A DNA stretch of 64,000 bases. Source: Zeus faber. Taxonomy: Eukaryota; Chordata; Actinopteri; Zeiformes; Zeidae. How positions within the stretch are numbered: position 1 is the stretch's first letter; each line of letters starts with the position of its first letter. This document shows positions 50,358-63,770 of the stretch, piece by piece. The position numbers and the translations under genes are program-made. A model generated the notes under the pieces. The model was given only the letters and a program-made list of their open reading frames with translations. It was not told where the DNA came from and searched no databases. The DNA is taken from NCBI GenBank assembly GCA_960531495.1, contig OY482855.1, positions 11,358,865-11,422,864 of the forward strand, written 5' to 3'.

Positions 50358-53300
50358 GAAAGCAGGACGCCCACCCACCTGGCAGACTTGCAGGAGGACG
50401 CGGCAGAGGCTCTAACCCCCCCCAGGCTCACCGCTCCATCATCAGGTGTTTCACTTTCAGAAGGAAGTCGTCTGCCATTTGCGTCACCGAGACACATGAA
50501 CGTAGACTCTTCCGTGCCGCCTGTTCCTGCGCCCAGAAGCAAAACAGTAGAGAAAATGAAGAGCTCCAGCTCTACAGGTGAGTATTTGCTGAGTCTCCCA
50601 GACATTGTGTGTGTGTATGTGTGTGTATGTGTGTGTGTTTGTGTGTGTGTTTGTGTGTGTGTTTATGTATTATGTAACATCAAATTGACTGACTGAAAAC
50701 ACTTTTCATTTCCTGTCTGTTCCTCTGCGCAGGAAAACCATCCTCTCAAACTGAATCTCCGCCCGGTTCCTCCAGCATGTAAGTGTATCAAAACCAAACA
50801 GCACAATCTTTTAAAAGTCGGGCCGGCACATTTGCTGTGCTTCAAAGTCAAGGAACCTTGATGGCAAAAGTAAAATAATCGTCCTCATATTTTGCCATAT
50901 ACAGCAGCGTTCACTACCATAATAACTCTCCTCCTCATATTTGTAATACCTTAACCATTAGTGTTATTGTTATTCCACCTGTGTAATATCCAGTACACAG
51001 ACACTTTTACCAAATTATCCGCGGATCTCACATGGGTCTCGGCGTCTCATATGATGCTGATAATTGTTTCATTCTGTATGGCTATTAAAGTTTATATTTG
51101 ACCAGTAAAAACATAATCGCAAGAAGCTATAGGCTTTTACTTTTCAAGACATTTATAGCACAATTTTAAGAATGGAAAAGATTCAGTCCTGTATTCCACA
51201 ATGAAAGATGAAACTGCCGGTGTGAAGTAGATCGGATGAACGGTTGTCGAGATAATCAAAGGACATACAGACCGACAGAGATTCCTTCCTTTATAGTTCG
51301 ATAAAAAATGATTTTTGATCATTCTCAGTTGCAGAAAGAACGGCTACAATTCTCACCTGCCCTTAGGTCACTAAAATGTATTTTTTTCCCCATTGTCCTC
51401 TATCTTCTAACACTAGTCCGACCAGCCATAAAGTCAAGATGAACCATCCCTGGATGGCCATCATCCACCCAGGACCATGGACACAACTTCCCCCTGCACC
51501 GGCCCCCATGACTCCTCCTCGATCAAGCTCCTCCCCTGCCATGCGAGGGACTTGGTTCAAACCCAGGGCCATCCCCAGCAACCCTTTTGGTGACATGAAT
51601 GTGGACACTAATGAAGATGCAAGAAAGGAGGCTACTGAGCCTGAAGCTGCCACCCAGTCAGCAGACACACGTGGTCGGCTGAGCTCAGGTGACAATACAA
51701 ATGATAAACCAGCGGATAAACCGGTTCCATTGAAGAAAGATGCTCATAGTGATCCCCCTTTACAGAATTCAGACTGGGCAGAGAGAGATGGTTCAGCTGC
51801 TTCCCACAGCCCTTCCGGTACGAGCGGAAGTGGTAGTCAAAGCACAGACGACCCTAATGCACCTGATCTACCCCAATCACACTATGTGGTCAAAGCCGGT
51901 CCTGAAGGTTCACTTGGGGAACCTGAACTCGCTAAGTTGACTGGTGGACTTGCTGTAACCTGCCTGGCAGGGAGAGTGACCTCAGTGGATGTATCGGTTC
52001 TGTCTCAAGTTGCTGGTGTTGATGGTTTGACTGGAGGTTCAAGTGGAGCTGGAGGAATTCCCGACATGGCCGTCCCTGCAGAAGTGCTTGGAGTCGTCCC
52101 TGATATGGCTGCAGCGGCCAGTTCCTTTGGATTGCCCAGCTTGACGGGAGCGGGTGGCCCTGATGGTTGTCCTACTACTGTGGGTGGTGTAGGATTACCA
52201 GGGCTTGTAGGCGCAGCCGTGGGACTGGAGATACCAGGCTTAGATGGAGATGGTGGGATGGCTGGTGGACTGTCAAGTGAATTTGGTGTTTCTGAACAGA
52301 ACACCGAATTTGGTGGACTTGGGTTGAATGAATCGGTAACGGGAGGTTTGCCAGGAGGTTCAGGTGAAGCATCAAGTGAGCACGGTCTTCCAGATTTAGC
52401 TACAGAAGGTGCTCTCAGTGAACTGGCTGGGGGTGAGTTCAACATTGATCTTGGATTACCCGGTTTAGCAGGATCCTGTGGCTTAGACACTTCAGCTGAT
52501 ATTGAGGGTGATTGTCCGTGCTTGGCCGGTGCTGCTGGTGGAATGGCCTTCCCCGACCTGGCCGAAGGTTTTGCAGAGACGGCAGGGCTATGTGGCCTGT
52601 CACCCGTTGCCCATAGTTTGCCCAAGGGCGTCTCTGTGCCAGCCCTCTCCTCCGCCATCCCCCACAGTCCTTCCGTCTCCTCTGAGCAGCCCGAAAAAAA
52701 CCATTGTGGTGGAATGACACAATCAAAGAGCAAGGTAAGATGTTGTACGTTACATGTCGTGGTGCACAGTTTAATGTCGTCCATCCTAGCCGCATGGACT
52801 GTTTGGTTGACACAAATCAATATAGTGCATATGTAAACGGTTCCTAATACAATCCAAGTGCTTTATTTAGTGTTTGCCAGAAACAATGATATGAATATCC
52901 TGTGCTGCTTGGTCAGTTTGATCAATAGACGTAAAGTTAAAACATTCAACGTTGTCAGAAACAAACATCTGACCGTACTTTCATCAGTACCTTGTCCTGA
53001 TTGAGCTGATTGTCACGCGTGTTATTGGAGATCCATCAAGTTTTCAATGCACATTACTTTCAGATAAATCAGGTGCATATGAACAGCATTCTACTGTACA
53101 TTCTGTCACATAAAATTTGATATTTCCTCCAAATTGTGGCAGCGAACACAACCCTGTAACTATGTAACTGAATTGAACTCACCAAAAGCTAATGATCCTA
53201 AATTACCCACAGTAGGTTTTAATTGAGGGTAAAGTGACTGTAGATCATAGAGACCGTCAACAACTCAATGATGTGTGTATTTGTTTTCTTTTTTCCCTTT

Positions 53301-54473
53301 TCTGTTTTTAATCGCGTTCCATTTTCGTCAGGCCTGCAAAGGGAACCCTTTTGATCGAAAATCTGCTATTCCTAAATCGGAGACTTTTCAGGCCACTCCG
53401 TCCAGGCGGGCACCTGCTCCCGGATATGGTTTCCCTCCCATCAAGAGGAAGGTAATGTCATATATTCTGTAATATATTATGACGAACTTGAGACTTGATT
53501 TAGACTTCACTTAATTTGATTTAAATGGATGATCATATAACATTACAAGATAGGACCGAATCAGTTGGGAGTTTGAACTCATTGTGATATTGTTATATAT
53601 ATTTTCATTTATATGTATTGATATTGCGTTAAAATGATATTATTCTAATAACAAATTATTTCCTGGAACTATATACACATTAACATTGAGCCGTCGGGGC
53701 CGTTACTTGTGTTTCAAGTGGAAAGTGGATTTACCCAGTTTTCCCTGAAAGTGCCAATCTACAAAAATGTAAAATATAATCTTTAACATAAATAATGTAT
53801 GTTAAATGTATAAATATTTATTCCCACCTTGTAAATATTGTTTAATTAAACAACGTTAACCTCATTAGCCTGTCACTTTCTGACAGCAGTTTTGTTTTGA
53901 AATGAAAATCTGACGATATTTGTCAAAAGAAAAGCCACATTGTAGAACGTGAAATAAAGCTTAATTTCAATGATCTGATATTCTGCTTTGTTTTTCTATT
54001 TCACTTCCATTTGGTATTTGACAGCGAGTTTTGTCTATTTATGTTCAGGTTCAAACAGATCCATTCCTTCCCACTGAAGACCTGCAGGTGGAGATGGGAA
54101 AACTGAACGAGCGGCTGGAGGCGCTGGAGCTAAGAGGCGTCAGAATGGAGAAGGAGCTGAGAGATTGCAAAAATGGTAATTTATTGATCAGAGTTTTACA
54201 CAATGTAATGATTTTCCATGTAATAACGATGATGATAACATGCATGTTAGCACGAGTTGTATATATCTAATATATTCTGCGCAGGTAAGTTTGTAAATCC
54301 AGCAGTAGAATGGGCTTTACTACTGTGGTAGTGGGCAGTGGGCAGTGTTTTTGGCGCCATCGGCAGATGGGGGGGAGGTGGGTTTGCTCACTTTCTCACC
54401 TGACAGTGACGTTGGGCTCCCATTGCAGAGCTGTCTGACATTCATCTTATGAGACAAACGTCTGTATTTTCTG

Positions 54474-54522
<49 letters not shown>

Positions 54523-57500
54523 CAGCAGCTTTTAAAGCCTGCTAATTACCCCTGCTGGTTGCCAGTGTTGGCTGCCACCACCTGCAGATTGCGCCAAAAC
54601 CACAACTGCATTTCAACACTTTGCTGTAGTTTGCAGCTAAATAATGAATCACTATATATATAAGCATATAAATTCATAGACCCATTTTTGTGACTTGAAA
54701 ATGTGGCCTCTCATCAACAATTTTCTTTAAATGAAGGTCATATACTGCTTACTTAATGGTGCAACAGTGCCTTTTAACGTATCCATTTTTTATCCCAAAG
54801 AAATTAAATGTTATCTGCGCATATGATGCACATATTTTGTTTTGGCTTCACAGTTTCATGGAGACTATTCACTGGTATTATTTCTTGTGCGTTATTTCTT
54901 GTAACTGTTCTCTAAAATTGTTATTCATATTGTTCTTCTCCTTGTTTATATTATTATTTATTTTATTTATTATTATTCCACTCTTTTCACCTGGATATCC
55001 GTTGTAGACTCCACCAGTTTAATACAAACAAACTCTATCCAAATATCTCAAATCCTGGATTAACAAAGCTCACTGACGTTGCAGTTGTTTGACTTTGACT
55101 TTCATAAGCCGTTTTAAAAGCCCTTACTGAGATGCTTGTGTTCAACAGTCCCACAAGATGCTCCTGGGTGTTTGATCTTTGGATTGGTGGACAGTTACAA
55201 TATGTGTCTATGGTTTCCTTTCAACTCCAGAGAAAGAGGAAGAGGAAATGCTGCTGGACTGGATGACCCTCGTTCACGAGAAACGCGTGCTTGTGCGGCG
55301 CGACACAGAGCTTGTCCATCTGTGAGTGAAAAGACCATATCATATTTTTACCTTATTTTTACCGCACATCCGAAATTTACGTTGAAGCTTTCTATGGCTT
55401 TTGTCTTCTCTGTGTGAAAAGGGCCAAGCAGAAGAAATTAGAGGAGAGGCAGGAGGATTTGGAGTATGAGCTCCGATGTGTTCTTATCAAACCAGGTGAA
55501 CTTATCTATCTATCTATCCATCTGATTAAATATGATGTGGTCCATAACAATGCATTGTGAATCAAAGCAGACGATTGTTATTGCAGCACAATAACAATTG
55601 CCCTTTTTGTTTTGTCATCAAGAGGAGTATCTTAAAGGGGACCTATTATGCTCATTTTCAACAAGTTAATATAGGTCTCTGAGGTACCCAAAACAGCCAT
55701 TCTAGCCATTCTGACATGCCTCTATATCCCTCCTGTTCTCGATGGGCTGTTTTGGTGTGTGCCGCTTTAAATGTAAATGAGCCGCCAGGCCCCTAGTTCT
55801 GGGAGCCAATGGGGGTTTGAGCATTAGTAGGGTTCCATTGTATGAAGTACGTAAACTTTCACCGATTGTACCTTAGCAGTCCAACAAAATTTTAGGCGAG
55901 AGCTAAGCAATCCAGGTGCAGAATCTTCACTCATAGATCTACAAGGCCCTATCTAAAGGTTTTTTCCGACTTTCGTAGGACACGGGCACTGCTGGTTACA
56001 CGGGACGTGACACCGCACCAGGCTTTTTTTGTTTCATTTACATTTACATTTACATTTAGTCATTTGGCAGACGCTTTTATCCAAAGCGACTTACAAGGGA
56101 GAATAACATTCAGCTACATTGCGACAGAGATTAGTGTAACAACAACATTGGTGTAACAATAAATACTGCAAGGTGGTGCAAAGTAATTGTAGATTAGGAC
56201 AGGAGGTACTCACTGAAGAGCTGGGTCTTCAGGTGCTTCTTAAAGACAGAGAGGGAGGTCCCCGCTCTGGTCATTTTTGGCAGCTCGTTCCACCAACGTG
56301 GAACTACAAATGAGAATAGCCTGGATTGCCGTGGCTGTATGGCCGGCAGAGCCAGGCGACGCTCATTTGACGAGCGCAGCATCCGGGGGGCAACATGTGC
56401 TCTTACAAGAGCATTTAAGTAGGCGGGAGCATTCCCAACAATCACTGTGTAGGCCAGCATAAGAGACTTGAACTTGATGCGGGCGGCTACAGGTAACCAG
56501 TGGAGCTCGATGAGCAGCGGAGTGACATGTGCCCTCTTTGGCTGGTTGAACACCAGTCGCGCCGCCGCATTCTGTATCATCTGTAGTGGCTTCACCGCAC
56601 AGGCCGGCAAGCCTGTTAAGAGGGCGTTGCAGTAGTCGAGACGGGACATCACCAAGGTTTGTACCAGCAGTTGAGTGGCATATTGGGTCAGGTACGGCCT
56701 GACTTTTCGGATGTTGAGTAGTGCGAAGCGGCAGGACCGGGAGACTGCGGCAACATGGTCCGAGAATGTCAGTTGGTCATCAATAATGACACCAAGATTC
56801 CTTGCAGCCTTGGTAGGAACAAGAGATAGAGAGTCGATTTTAATATCAATGTTGTGATAAATACCTTGTTTGGCCGGGAAGACCAGCAGTTCCGTTTTCG
56901 CCAGATTTAGTTGAAGATGATAATCCTTCATCCATGTGGATATGTCAGCGAGACAATCCGAGATCCGCGTCGAGATAGTAGGGTCGTCTGGCGGGAAGGA
57001 CAGATAGAGTTGAGTATCATCCGCATAGCAGTGATATGAAAAGCCATGTGAGCGGATGATTGGGCCCAGTGAGGTGGTGTATATGGCAAAGAGGAGGGGT
57101 CCTAGCACCGAGCCTTGGGGCACCCCTGTGGTGAGGTTGTGAGGCACAGACAGCTGGCCTCGCCATGTCACACTGAACGAGCGCCCAGTAAGGTAAGATT
57201 CGAACCAGGAAAGTGCACTGCCCGTTATGCCCATGCTTGAGAGTATGGACAGGAGTATGCAATGATTGACAGTGTCAAAAGCAGCTGATAAGTCAAGCAG
57301 AATGAGGACCGAGGATTTGGCAGCAGCTCTAGCAGTTTTTAAGGCCTCTGTCACAGACAACAGGGCTGTTTCAGTGGAGTGACCACTTTTGAAGCCAGAT
57401 TGAAGTGTATCAAGAAGGTTGTTTCTTGACAGGTACTCTGTAACCTGTCTAGAGACCGCCCTCTCTAAGGTTTTGGAAAGGAATGAGAGGAGAGAGACCG

Positions 57501-59837
57501 GCAGATAGTTTCCTACTTGATTGGGATCGAGTGAGGGTTTTTTGAGCAGTGGTGCGACCCGAGCCGCTTTGAAAGCGGAAGGGAAAGTGCCGGAAGTTAG
57601 GGAAGAATTAATCACATGTGTGATTGCCGGGGTGATAGTCGGTGATATGGCTTGAAGGAGGTTGGATGGGATCGGATCTAGCGGACAGGTAGTGGGACGG
57701 CTACATGTTAGTAGTTTAGATACCTCACTTTCAGCGAGGGGGGTGAAACCAGGGAACGATGAGCCTAGGGCTGGAGAAGACAGGTTGTGAGTAAGTTGTT
57801 TAGTGAATTGGCTGCTGATGGCTGCCACTTTGTTAGTAAAAAAGGAGGCAAGGCAGTCAGCAGTGAGGTTAGTAGGTGGGGGAGGTGGTGGAGGGTAAAG
57901 CAGAGACTTGAAGGTGGCGAATAACTTACGTGTGTCTGTGGCACCGTTGATCCTATCGTTGAAGAAGGCCTTCTTGGCAGCAGTGATGCTGGAAGAGAAG
58001 GAGGACAGCAGTGTCTGGTAGCTAGCAAGATCCTCAGTTGTTTTGGATTTGTGCCATTTCCTCTCGGCTGCTCTGAGGTCGGTGCGCGTTGTCCGGAGGG
58101 TGTCAGTCAGCCAAGGGTGCGACTGGGTTGAACGAGCAGGTCTGGTGGATAGTGGACACAGGCTATCCAGACATGAGCTCAAGGTGGAGCAGAGGGAGTC
58201 AGTGGCATCATTAACCTGCAGAGAGGAGAAAGTGCCGTGGGGTGGAAGAGAAGAGGAGAGCACAGAGGAGAAGTGGGTGGGAGACAAGTTGCGGAGATTG
58301 CTGCGGATAGTAACCATGGGTGGGGAGGTGGGGGGTTGTTTTGGTAGCTGGACATTGAAGTGGATGAAGAAGTGGTCAGAGAGATGAAGAGGAGTGACCC
58401 ATAGGTTGTCGGTGGTACAGCTCCGAGCAAGAATGAGATCAAGCTCTTTGCCAGCCTTGTGAGTCGGTGGAGTCGGGATCTGTCTTAGGTCGAACGAGCG
58501 AACCAAAGACAGGAAGTCAGCCGAGCTCGCACTGTCCAAGTGGATGTTCATGTCTCCGAGGACGAGCATGGGACACTCGTGCTCAGGGATTGATGACAGC
58601 AGGGTGTCAAGCTCATGTAGGAAGTCACCTAGTTGTCCTGGTGGACGGTAGATGACGACCACATAGGCTTTCACCGGAGCAGTCACCAAGACGGCGTGAT
58701 ATTCAAAGGAGGCAAAGTTGTTTAAAGGCAGTTTGTTTAAAGTTGTTTAAAGTTGTTTTAATCAGGAAATGTCAGAAAATAAAAGAAATACATCTTCAAT
58801 AAAAACAAACAGACTGTGCACCGCATACCTATTTTATTTAAAAAGTAAATAATTTTTGAAAGAAACACACAGCAGAATTATTTATAAAATACTGATTTAT
58901 GAAAAACTCATTTGCAGTTTTTTGTCAGACACTTAAATATGTATCTGTATTAAATCCTCTTTCTTTTGAAAGATTTGTGGGCAGCACTTGGTAGTTCTCC
59001 AGGCATGGGTGGTGTTACTCACATTGGGGGCGGTTGTAATTCTATTGAGTCTCAACGTCACGTAAGACTGAGACACAAATCTGAACGGCTTGCTGAATGA
59101 CATGTTTTCAGACATAGGCAGCTCACAAAAAAAACTGTAAATGTATGTGCACAAGCACTGAAAAAAGTGAGTTTTTTCATAATAGGTTCATCCCCTTTAA
59201 AGTCAAGTGTAGTCAGTGGTGTGATTTATCGATGCCACGCGTCGTATCCCCAACATGCAGAGAGCGAGTGGAGCGCGGAGGATCGAAGTCACGAGCATCA
59301 GCTGATGGACCAACTGGTCACGGTCATTGAAGAGAGGAACCAGATCATCAGCAGCTTAGATCAAGACAGACAGAGGTGCACAGGGTTTTCACATTCTCCA
59401 CATTTGTAGCAGCAATAAATAGATATTTAACAAGGTTTTTTTTGTCGTTATACAGGGAAAAGGAAGAAGATATTGTGCTGGACGCCATGATGGAGAAGAA
59501 AGGTATCTTCTCTTGCATATGCAGAGTCCATCTGTTTTCAGCCCAAGGCTCTTGGGAGTTTAGCAAAAAAATAAATAGGCTTGATCCTGGACTCAAATAT
59601 AATAATGTCCTTGTCTTCGTGGGGGAAAGTCAAGAAGAATCCCCAAACACTTACCATTTCAGAACATTCTTTTGTAGATGACGTCCACCATTTCACTCGA
59701 GCGCGCTGTGCTGCGTTTCCTTTCTAGAACTCCAAAAAGAGGGATTGAAGGAGCTGAAGAAGTCCAAAGGGAGATTCAAGCCCATGAAAGTGTTTAAGAT
59801 GCTTAGCGCTAAAGAACCCAAGGAGAAGAAAAGCTGA
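50358..59837 (+). CDS. micall1: MICAL-like protein 1, C-terminal part (NPF motifs and bMERB coiled coil)
   Basis: MICALL1 binds Rab8/Rab35-type GTPases and EHD1 on recycling endosomes. Exons: about 50358-50577 (start unsure), 50733-50778, 51417-52734, 53332-53451, 54049-54175, 55231-55321, 55422-55495, 59261-59375, 59456-59502, 59728-59837; phases match through to the stop. NPF motifs that can bind EHD1 lie in SNPFGDMN and CKGNPFDRKS. APGYGFPPIKRK precedes the bMERB helices (VQTDPFLPTEDLQVEMGKLN, RLEALELRGVRMEKELRD, DWMTLVHEKRVLVRRDTELV, EERQEDLEYELRCVLIKP, QLVTVIEERNQIISSLDQDR), and the end is basic (KSKGRFKPMKVFKML). Exon 51417-52734 is unusual: some 250 residues are rich in Gly, Leu, Ala and Ser. 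The 5' CH and LIM exons of the gene appear broken, so the true start is unknown. Confidence 0.8.
50604..50664. repeat. (GT)n-rich tract after a MICALL1 donor
   Basis: GT repeats with TATGT and TTTGT interruptions, starting about 27 nt after the donor at 50578. Confidence 0.85.
50779..51416 (+). other. micall1: MICALL1 intron, nothing recognised
   Basis: No repeat family or exon recognised. The acceptor before 51417 is CTAACACTAG. Confidence 0.5.
52735..53331 (+). other. micall1: MICALL1 intron, nothing recognised
   Basis: AT-rich. A strong pyrimidine tract sits at 53281-53330. No coding sequence. Confidence 0.5.
53452..54048 (+). other. micall1: MICALL1 intron, nothing recognised
   Basis: AT-rich, with no repeat I can classify. 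Confidence 0.5.
54176..55230 (+). other. micall1: MICALL1 intron with (GA)n tract
   Basis: Contains a pure (GA)n run at 54477-54519. The rest is AT-rich without coding sequence. Confidence 0.6.
54477..54519. repeat. (GA)n microsatellite
   Basis: About 21 uninterrupted GA units. Confidence 0.95.
55632..56030. mobile_element. Teleost interspersed repeat next to the LINE
   Basis: Opens with AAAGGGGACCTATTATGCTC, a start I recognise from many fish interspersed repeats, and ends where the LINE tail begins. Class and right border are unsure. Confidence 0.45.
56031..58730 (-). mobile_element. L2-like LINE, 5'-truncated, antisense in a MICALL1 intron
   Basis: The minus-strand frame (58689 down to 56194, about 831 codons) has no stop. 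It begins inside the endonuclease (YVVVIYRPPG, LVLGDMNIHLD, LSDHFFIHF), followed by a complete reverse transcriptase (VAPLLKKPSLDPNQVGNYLP, LLDLSAAFDTVNHCILL, TGVPQGSVLGPLLFAIY, HCYADDTQLYLS, KAARNLGVIIDDQL) and the C-terminal block LIELHWLPVAARIKFKSL ending in KTQLFSEYLLS. The 3' region carries the CAGACGCTTTTATCCAAAGC sequence common to fish L2-type tails and a (TGTAAA)n end, seen as TTTACA repeats at 56031-56057. The N-terminal endonuclease and ORF1 are missing. Confidence 0.9.
56194..58689 (-). CDS. LINE ORF2-like polyprotein fragment (endonuclease/reverse transcriptase)
   Basis: Uninterrupted frame of the element above. The first codon is TTG, and the frame stays open a little further upstream (LPLNNFASFEYHAVLVTAPV), so there is no true start. 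The reverse-transcriptase catalytic AFDTVN and YADD boxes are intact. The endonuclease lacks its N-terminal catalytic part, so the copy should not move on its own. The lack of stops over 2.5 kb suggests a young insertion. Codon use differs from the host gene. Confidence 0.85.
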   Translation of the reverse strand: MVTAPVKAYVVVIYRPPGQLGDFLHELDTLLSSIPEHECPMLVLGDMNIHLDSASSADFLSLVRSFDLRQIPTPPTHKAGKELDLILARSCTTDNLWVTPLHLSDHFFIHFNVQLPKQPPTSPPMVTIRSNLRNLSPTHFSSVLSSSLPPHGTFSSLQVNDATDSLCSTLSSCLDSLCPLSTRPARSTQSHPWLTDTLRTTRTDLRAAERKWHKSKTTEDLASYQTLLSSFSSSITAAKKAFFNDRINGATDTRKLFATFKSLLYPPPPPPPTNLTADCLASFFTNKVAAISSQFTKQLTHNLSSPALGSSFPGFTPLAESEVSKLLTCSRPTTCPLDPIPSNLLQAISPTITPAITHVINSSLTSGTFPSAFKAARVAPLLKKPSLDPNQVGNYLPVSLLSFLSKTLERAVSRQVTEYLSRNNLLDTLQSGFKSGHSTETALLSVTEALKTARAAAKSSVLILLDLSAAFDTVNHCILLSILSSMGITGSALSWFESYLTGRSFSVTWRGQLSVPHNLTTGVPQGSVLGPLLFAIYTTSLGPIIRSHGFSYHCYADDTQLYLSFPPDDPTISTRISDCLADISTWMKDYHLQLNLAKTELLVFPAKQGIYHNIDIKIDSLSLVPTKAARNLGVIIDDQLTFSDHVAAVSRSCRFALLNIRKVRPYLTQYATQLLVQTLVMSRLDYCNALLTGLPACAVKPLQMIQNAAARLVFNQPKRAHVTPLLIELHWLPVAARIKFKSLMLAYTVIVGNAPAYLNALVRAHVAPRMLRSSNERRLALPAIQPRQSRLFSFVVPRWWNELPKMTRAGTSLSVFKKHLKTQLFSEYLLS
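58731..59260 (+). other. micall1: MICALL1 intron, remainder after the LINE
   Basis: Starts with three AGTTGTTTAA-like units (58731-58757) at the LINE 5' break, then AT-rich sequence. No exon before 59261. Confidence 0.5.
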
Positions 59838-60310
59838 GGCCCGTTCCATCGAGAGGTGAAGAAGCCCGGGCCTGAAGAAAATCTGGACATGTGAGCTCCT
59901 TGAATATCAAAGCCATGTGACGATTTTAGGAACCTCCGTCCCCCTCCCTGAACATCACACCTACTTAGAAATGTATGTACTATTTTCAAAAAGATATACT
60001 GAATCATGGATGAATAAACTTCATGATTCACCATTTGAAACAGCATTTAGAACTGGAAGAAATTGTTATTCCAATGGAAACTACTTCTCTGATATTTTTT
60101 TGCATGACATTTTTTGTAAGGATTTTGTATTTTCACTGTTTACTGTCAATGCGGTTTTATATATATATTAAAAAAAAAAAGCTGTAATTTCATTTTGATC
60201 ATCGTTTTCATGTGTTTCAACGTGTTTTAATTGTCATTCGGGAAATGTATATATTGCAATTTACTTGTGCGTATGTGTTTAGTGTGAATTCAATAAATTA
60301 TTCATTTGAG
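59838..60310 (+). other. micall1: MICALL1 3' UTR
   Basis: AATAAA hexamers at about 60013 and 60290. A run of A follows TATATATATTA near 60165. Confidence 0.55.
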
Positions 60311-61527
60311 GGTCGGTACCTGTCGTTTGTAGCGGACGAAGCGCTGAGGCCGGTCTTTTGGGAGCCGAAGCTACGCCGACAGCGACACCTGGTGGTCGAC
60401 AGGAGTCATAACACACAGACCGACCGCAAACAGTCGAACGTGCACTAAACTACATAAGTGTAGGAAATACAAAATCAAGAGAAATCACATTTTACAACCC
60501 CTGAGGAAGGCAAAGGAGCAGGACTTTTCATTGCCAGGTGTTTTGGGGAAAACAGCAGGAAAAAAAAAAAAATGGTGTGACATGAATATGTTTTTGAAAC
60601 CTGAAACGTTTATAAACTGATTTGGCTAAAAACGTCTAGATCGTTTTTGGGTTTTTTTTTTTCTTTCCTTTTTTGAATTTCATTTTTATTATATTTCATT
60701 TCCCGCATAACTCCCGTGCACCACTCCAGTCCAGTTTGTGACGGTAACGCAGCTCAAAGCCAACCGCCGATAAGCACAGAAGAAGAAGAAGGCCTCATTA
60801 AAGCTCCATTAAAATGTTCAGATGCCTTGTCTAATGAGTACATGTTATTTGTTTCAATGGAGGCAAACAATATGAAAGCGGAATAAACCATCGCATATAA
60901 TGAGTTTCCAGTGTAGTACAGGCCATACCAACACTGTTCCAGTGTTGCAGAATGTTGTGAAATGGCTGCGGATAGTGCAGTGGATCCCTCGGTAGAGAGG
61001 CAGAGCTTTTTCTTATACCATTGTCCGTTATGCCGAAATGTGTTTATTCTTCTGTTAATATCTCGAGTGAACCGCTTATGTCTTTATTCTCCCGATCTGC
61101 GCGTCAATATCAAGGTGTACTGGGTTTTTTTTTGGGGGGGGGGCAAGAGTTGAAACCTTCGAACCTCTTCCGGTGAGTTAGTGACGTTCGACGCTTTGTG
61201 ACGTCTTCGTAAAGCGCCAACAACACTGTCTCGAAAACAAGCATCGATCCAAGCGTCGATCCATCGGTATCACGTTCCCTTCCCATAAAACACGCGAATA
61301 GATAAATAAAGACATTTGCACAGCAAAAGCCTTTACCTTTAAACGTTAGCGTTTGTTCTGCGGAACCTTCACGAACGATTCCCGAGAATTACACGGAATG
61401 TTTTTGTTGACGTACCGTTTGTGCAGGAAGTCGGGGCGCCATTGCGCTGGTTGCGGCGGACGTAGACGCATGTGTCTTATTTGAAGATTTATTTCTGCAG
61501 GGCCGAGCTTTTGTATAACAAAGAACC
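60311..61527 (+). promoter_or_regulatory. MICALL1-POLR2F intergenic region and POLR2F promoter/5' UTR
   Basis: Holds a teleost repeat at 60711-60790 and a G run at 61132-61142. CpG-bearing sequence from about 61390 (GTCGGGGCGCCATTGCGCTG) leads to AACCATG at 61525. There is no other gene. The transcription start is inferred. Confidence 0.4.
60711..60790. repeat. Short teleost dispersed repeat
   Basis: Carries CCACTCCAGTCCAGTTTGTG, GCGGTAACGCAG and CAACCGCC, and ends in AGAAGAAGAAG. I recognise it as a frequent fish sequence; the class is uncertain. Confidence 0.55.
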
Positions 61528-63304
<1,777 letters not shown>

Positions 63305-63770
63305 ACCGTTCGATGCCGGGAGCTGCCTTCCGTTCTTGGGAAAACAGAACATTCCAACGCTCGGAGGCGTTACCTCTTCTATTGGGAGGTGGATAAGATC
63401 CATGTCCCCGGCCGGCACCCTAGTGAGATGGCTCTGTATGTGGGGATTTACAGACACTGGAGAGTTCTGCTTCCATAAAAGTCGACTAAGGACATTGAGT
63501 TCACTTAAAATTCTCCTGTTTTATTGCGATTAGATGTTTTGGTGTGCTGACACTGCTATGCCCTCATTTGAGCTGTATCTTCTGAGTGTAAGTTAAATAT
63601 CAGTTGAATCTCCCCACAAGGGGGAATCTAACTTTAGTCAAACATTTACTTTCTGAAATAACCTTCTGTTGTTAGTGAGGGGATTATTGTTTTGAAAAAG
63701 AGATAAAGAAGATTCTCAGAAACAATTTTATTATTGTGAATAAATGTTTTTGTATACTTGCTATTCCGCA
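63305..63770 (+). other. polr2f: POLR2F 3' UTR
   Basis: AATAAA at 63739-63744 is the probable signal. Confidence 0.6.

Noticed and set aside
52005-52820. 271-codon Pro-rich open frame on the minus strand
   Set aside because: It is the shadow of the Gly/Leu-rich MICALL1 exon: Gly codons read in reverse give Pro. The + frame fits the flanking exons, domains and splice sites.
57017-58442. Other frames within the LINE (both strands)
   Set aside because: Shadows of the 831-codon reverse-transcriptase frame.
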